A program made the translations under genes and the position numbers. 9,560 nucleotides of DNA, from the NCBI GenBank assembly GCA_021156245.1, contig JAJNBO010000060.1, forward strand, positions 1 through 9,560, given 5' to 3'. Below the pieces are notes generated by a model. It saw only the letters and a list, made by a program, of their open reading frames with translations. It made no database searches and had not been told where the DNA came from. This document shows, piece by piece, positions 6,992 through 9,560 of this stretch (position 1 is its first letter; every line of letters begins with the position of its first letter). This DNA is from Ramlibacter sp. GTDB taxonomy: Bacteria; Pseudomonadota; Gammaproteobacteria; Burkholderiales; Burkholderiaceae_C.

Positions 6992-7641
6992 GCCAGGCAC
7001 GCCGACCCGCACGCAGCAGCGTCGTTGCCTGGCTGGCGGGCGCCGCGTTCGTCGCGGTGCTTCCGCCGGCGCGGGCCGACCAGGACACCGCCACGGGCAA
7101 CGGTGGCACCAGGACAGCGACGGTCGAACTCGATTTCCAGGTGAACATCTACAAGTTCGTCCTGTTGCGCGTCGGCTCCGCCGACGGCACGACGACGGGT
7201 GTCGACTTCCGCGTGGGCATTACGCCGGACCTCGTGGCGGGCAATTCGCAGAGCTACACCGGCGCCATTCCCGGGCTGACCACGCGTGCGAGCACCACCA
7301 ACCCGGTGTCGTCCGCGGGGGCGGTGACCGTACAGATGTTCAGCAACGTCGCGGGCACCCAGGTCACCTGCTCCCTCGCCGCGCTCGCCGGGGCGACCGC
7401 GTTCGCGGTCGGCGGCACGACGGCGGCCGGGGTGCCCGGGCGCAACAACATCCTCGTGGCCGCCGCCGGCGTTGTCCACCCCGGGGCCAATCTCGGCAGC
7501 TGCACCGGCGCGGTCTCGGCGGCCGTCACGGCGCTGTCGACCCTGAGCGGCACGTACACCTACTCCACCAACTACACCCCCGGCGCGCTGGCGGCGGGCA
7601 CCTACGGCAACGTCGTCACTTACACGCTGACCGCGCCTTGA
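6988..7641 (+). CDS. Exported pilin-like subunit, paralog of the gene at 4350
   Basis: The product is 217 aa. The GTG start overlaps the chaperone stop (GTGA), with GGAGG at 6973-6977 ten bases before it. The open frame extends far upstream but runs through the chaperone gene in another frame. The signal peptide is SSVVAWLAGAAFVAVLPPARA with cleavage after residue 30. The mature start has a Thr/Gly-rich stretch, then the alternating strand TATVELDFQVNIYKFVLLRVG, which is the counterpart of the donor-like strand and LRVG motif at 4350. Shared blocks include YTGAIP, VAGTQVTCSLAALAGATAF, GTYTYSTNY and the closing GTYGNVVTYTLTAP. The cysteines C128 and C172 match the spacing in the paralog. It is the last gene of the operon and may be a second shaft or anchoring subunit. 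The role is inferred from paralogy and context. Confidence 0.8.
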   Translation: MSQARRPARSSVVAWLAGAAFVAVLPPARADQDTATGNGGTRTATVELDFQVNIYKFVLLRVGSADGTTTGVDFRVGITPDLVAGNSQSYTGAIPGLTTRASTTNPVSSAGAVTVQMFSNVAGTQVTCSLAALAGATAFAVGGTTAAGVPGRNNILVAAAGVVHPGANLGSCTGAVSAAVTALSTLSGTYTYSTNYTPGALAAGTYGNVVTYTLTAP

Positions 7642-7647
7642 CCGCAG

Positions 7648-7669
7648 GCGGCGGCTACTGCGCCGCCGC
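7648..7669. terminator. GC-rich hairpin between convergent operons
   Basis: GCGGCGGC (7648-7655) and GCCGCCGC (7662-7669) pair perfectly around TACTGC, six bases after the pilin stop and overlapping the last codons of the opposing gene. It could slow transcription from both sides. There is no T-run in either direction and the 3' arm encodes the alanine-rich tail of the opposing protein, so the terminator role is weak. Confidence 0.3.
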
Positions 7670-8872
7670 AGCGTCGAACTTCATGCCGGAACTGCGCCAC
7701 TCCGGGAAGCCGCCGCGGAACCAGTACACCTTGCGGTAGCCAGCCTTTACCGCGGCCTGCGACGCCTTGAAGCTTTTCCAGCACTCGGGGCCGTTGCATG
7801 CGAAGACCAGTTCCGCGTTGCGGTCGGCGCCGAGGCGTCCGACGTCGAACTGGTCGAGCGCCGCATCGAAGTCCGCGTCCTTGGCGCTCTTCTCGTGGTA
7901 CGGCACGAGGATCGCGCCGGGCACCTGGCCCGCCTTGAATTCGACCTCGGTACGCGTGTCCACGTAGGTTGCGCCCGCCTGCAGCAGCTGCGCCACCTTG
8001 GGCGCGTCCACCACGGTTGCGCCCGGCAACGCGCGCGGCGTGAAGTAGCCGAGCGTGGCGACGTACTTGAAGTCCTCCGCCGCGTGGGCGACGGCTCGCG
8101 CGTTCTCGGCACGCAACAAGTCGGCGAACGGCTGCGAGTCGTTCAAGGCATCGCGCAGCGCGTCCGCGCTGGTGCGAGAGCCCTTCTTGATGGCTACGCT
8201 GAGGCCCGGAACCGGCTTGGACTGCATGACTGCGGTGACCGGCTCGCCCGAGGCCACCCAGCGGTCGAACACGGCCTTCTCCACGGCGACCACGTCGCAG
8301 CGGCGCACGTGCAGGCAGGGCAGCAGCGCGTCCTGGTAGCGCGTCTCGTACACCGACGAGAAGTGCCGCTTGATGCTGGTGTTGGCGGCGTTCACTTCGC
8401 CGCGCACCAGGTAGGTCACCACGCTGTCCTGCAGCGGAAGGCCGAGGCGCTTGCCCTGCGCGCGCGCGAGGTCGGGGATGCCGGCGTCGCGCAACGTCAC
8501 CAGCACGGCCTGAACAGGCCGGCCCACGCCCACCACCGGGACATACCCATAGCGGACGGCGCTGCCCACCACGTGCGCCGGGCCGACGAAGACGTCGTGC
8601 ACGCCCGCGCGGGTGGAGCCCAGGTCGGCGGTGGCATCGGTGGACAAGGCCACGTTCACGCCGCTGCCCGCCTGCTTGCGCAGCGCCTGCTCCACTGCGG
8701 AGCGCCAGGCCGTGTACAGGGCGTAGCGGGATTGCTCGCTGCTGTCCCCGGGGTTGACGAGGACACGCAAGGTGCCGGGTGGCGCGGCGGCCGGCGAGGG
8801 CGCAGCGATCGACGGGCCCGCAAGTCCGGCCAGGAGCACAGCGGTGCTGGCGATGACGGTGGATGGCTTCAT
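7655..8872 (-). CDS. Exported PhnD-like substrate-binding protein fused to a rhodanese domain
   Basis: The product is 405 aa. A signal peptide (STVIASTAVLLAGLAGPSIAA, cleavage near residue 24) is followed by a Pro/Ala linker. Residues about 34-280 resemble PhnD-type periplasmic binding proteins: TLRVLVNPGDSSEQSRYALY, a DVFVGPAHVVGSAVRYGYVP segment, then DLARAQGKRLGLPLQDS and a Cys186/Cys192 pair. Residues about 290-395 form a rhodanese domain with YVDTRTEVEF, the substrate loop entry GAILVP, the active-site loop FACNGPECWKS (Cys359 in the catalytic position, a second Cys364), and WFRGGFPEW. The protein should act in the periplasm and may bind a ligand and transfer or accept sulfane sulfur. 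The start is well supported by AGGAAG five bases before the ATG, although the frame is open to 9061. The ATG overlaps the upstream dioxygenase stop. No transporter permease or ATPase is in the window. The ligand is unknown. Confidence 0.87.
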   Translation of the reverse strand: MKPSTVIASTAVLLAGLAGPSIAAPSPAAAPPGTLRVLVNPGDSSEQSRYALYTAWRSAVEQALRKQAGSGVNVALSTDATADLGSTRAGVHDVFVGPAHVVGSAVRYGYVPVVGVGRPVQAVLVTLRDAGIPDLARAQGKRLGLPLQDSVVTYLVRGEVNAANTSIKRHFSSVYETRYQDALLPCLHVRRCDVVAVEKAVFDRWVASGEPVTAVMQSKPVPGLSVAIKKGSRTSADALRDALNDSQPFADLLRAENARAVAHAAEDFKYVATLGYFTPRALPGATVVDAPKVAQLLQAGATYVDTRTEVEFKAGQVPGAILVPYHEKSAKDADFDAALDQFDVGRLGADRNAELVFACNGPECWKSFKASQAAVKAGYRKVYWFRGGFPEWRSSGMKFDAAAAQ

Positions 8873-9560
8873 GCTGCTTCCTGTTGAATGGGTGAGGTGA
8901 GGGTGTAGCGGCCGCGCACCTGCGCAAGCTGCGGCCGCTGCGCGCTCCCGGCCGCGGGCGGCTCGTGGCGATGCATGGTGGTGAGGTTGTTCCACACGAG
9001 GAGGTCGCCGGCCTGCCAGGCGTGGTGCAGGGTGACCGCGGGCGCGGTGGCATAGCTCCACACGATGTTCAGCAGGCGCTCGGATTCGTCCGGCGCCAGC
9101 CCGGCGAACCAGCTGTAGCGGCGGCTGCCCAGGAACAGCGTGGGCTCCCCCGTTTCGGGCTGCACGATCACCACCGGGTGGACGCTGCCGGTCACCTGCA
9201 CCGGGCCATCGTTGGCCACGTGGCGAAAGGCGATGGGTTCCGCCATCGCGAGCCGGCCTGCATGTCGCATTGCCAGCCTGCGCAGGCGTGATCCGAGTTC
9301 AGCCGGCATCGACCGCAGCGCCGCGGGGAGGCTGGCGAACCAGACGCCCGGAGACGCAGGTTGCCCGGGCGCATGCATCACTTGCGCAAAGGACGGCTGG
9401 TCCAGGTGCGCTCCCGTGGCGTGCCATTCCGCGCCCGCCGCGGCGTTCGCCGTGGACTCGAGCTCACCGAGGCGGGCGGCGAAGCGCTCGAACGCGTCGC
9501 CGGTCAGTTGCTGGCCACGCAGCAGCACCACGTGGTGACGCTTCCAGACCGCGTACAGCC
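8869..9560 (-). CDS. TauD/TfdA-family dioxygenase-like protein, partial (N-terminus outside window)
   Basis: The frame continues to the right edge, reading LYAVWKRHHVVLLRGQQLTG before the GTG at 9531, which matches the early part of the family. The true start therefore lies beyond the window. The remaining 229 residues show the fold of Fe(II)/2-oxoglutarate dioxygenases: RGQQLTGDAFERFAARLGEL, the first iron-motif region EWHATGAHLD, VHPVVIVQPETGEPTLFLG, then GDLLVWNNLTTMHRHEP containing the second histidine, and the closing arginine region RGRYTLTS that would bind 2-oxoglutarate. In a gap-free match to TauD, WHTD becomes WHAT, so the iron-binding aspartate is threonine; the HLD six bases further on is out of register. 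It could be an altered catalyst, a halogenase-like variant or inactive. The stop overlaps the ATG of the PhnD-rhodanese gene, so the two are co-translated. The substrate is unknown. Confidence 0.85.
   Translation of the reverse strand, partial: LYAVWKRHHVVLLRGQQLTGDAFERFAARLGELESTANAAAGAEWHATGAHLDQPSFAQVMHAPGQPASPGVWFASLPAALRSMPAELGSRLRRLAMRHAGRLAMAEPIAFRHVANDGPVQVTGSVHPVVIVQPETGEPTLFLGSRRYSWFAGLAPDESERLLNIVWSYATAPAVTLHHAWQAGDLLVWNNLTTMHRHEPPAAGSAQRPQLAQVRGRYTLTSPIQQEAA

Noticed and set aside
5927..7012. 361-aa minus-strand frame opposite the chaperone
   Set aside because: Shadow of the chaperone gene. The plus-strand frame shows two immunoglobulin-like domains and overlaps neatly with its neighbours.
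7895..8887. 330-aa plus-strand frame opposite the PhnD-rhodanese gene
   Set aside because: Arg/Gly/Val/His-rich shadow without motifs. The minus-strand gene has a signal peptide, Shine-Dalgarno and two recognisable domains.
8873..9061. Upstream extension of the PhnD-rhodanese protein
   Set aside because: It would run antisense-free but out of frame through the dioxygenase coding end. The ATG at 8872 has a good ribosome binding site and is directly followed by a signal peptide.
1..9560. tRNA, rRNA, CRISPR array, insertion sequence or attachment site
   Set aside because: No clover-leaf with conserved TTCRANNY-type arm, no regularly spaced repeats, no transposase and no terminal inverted repeats were seen on either strand.

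Overview
The window is GC-rich, densely coding proteobacterial DNA, with non-ATG starts, ATGA-type overlaps and long open antisense frames caused by base composition. The DnaE sequence and general gene style suggest a betaproteobacterium of the order Burkholderiales, perhaps Comamonadaceae. That placement is inference from sequence style, not from a phylogeny.

Layout. (1) Positions 1-1800 (+) hold the C-terminal half of dnaE, the replicative DNA polymerase III alpha subunit. (2) Positions 1801-2091 are a 291-base non-coding leader with small hairpins, a short GT run and a TTGCAA/TTACAA direct repeat that could be an operator. (3) Positions ~2092-7641 (+) hold a tightly packed six-gene secretion/fimbria-like operon. 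Its genes are a large outer-membrane beta-barrel protein with a C-terminal SdrD-B/carboxypeptidase-regulatory-like domain (usher-like position), a pilin-like protein, a second and divergent pilin-like protein, an exported 169-aa protein of unknown family, a PapD-like periplasmic chaperone, and a third pilin-like protein paralogous to the first. (4) Positions 7655-9560 (-) hold a convergent two-gene unit. An incomplete TauD/TfdA-like iron/2-oxoglutarate dioxygenase is followed, with an ATGA overlap, by an exported protein that joins a PhnD-like substrate-binding domain to a C-terminal rhodanese domain.

How the genes may work together. The fimbria-like operon has the parts of a chaperone-usher pathway: exported beta-rich subunits, a two-domain immunoglobulin-like chaperone and an outer-membrane protein. 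However, the outer-membrane protein shows no usher N-terminal domain or plug that I can recognise. Two of the three subunits (products of genes at 4350 and 6988) have an alternating hydrophobic N-terminal strand that could complement a neighbouring subunit. The subunit at 5029 appears to lack it and could sit at the tip. This is the best candidate in the window for a poorly described system.

The minus-strand pair suggests handling of a sulfur- or phosphorus-containing organic compound, but the substrate cannot be read from sequence. The dioxygenase is notable because the usual iron-binding aspartate of the HxD motif is replaced by threonine in the gap-free alignment.
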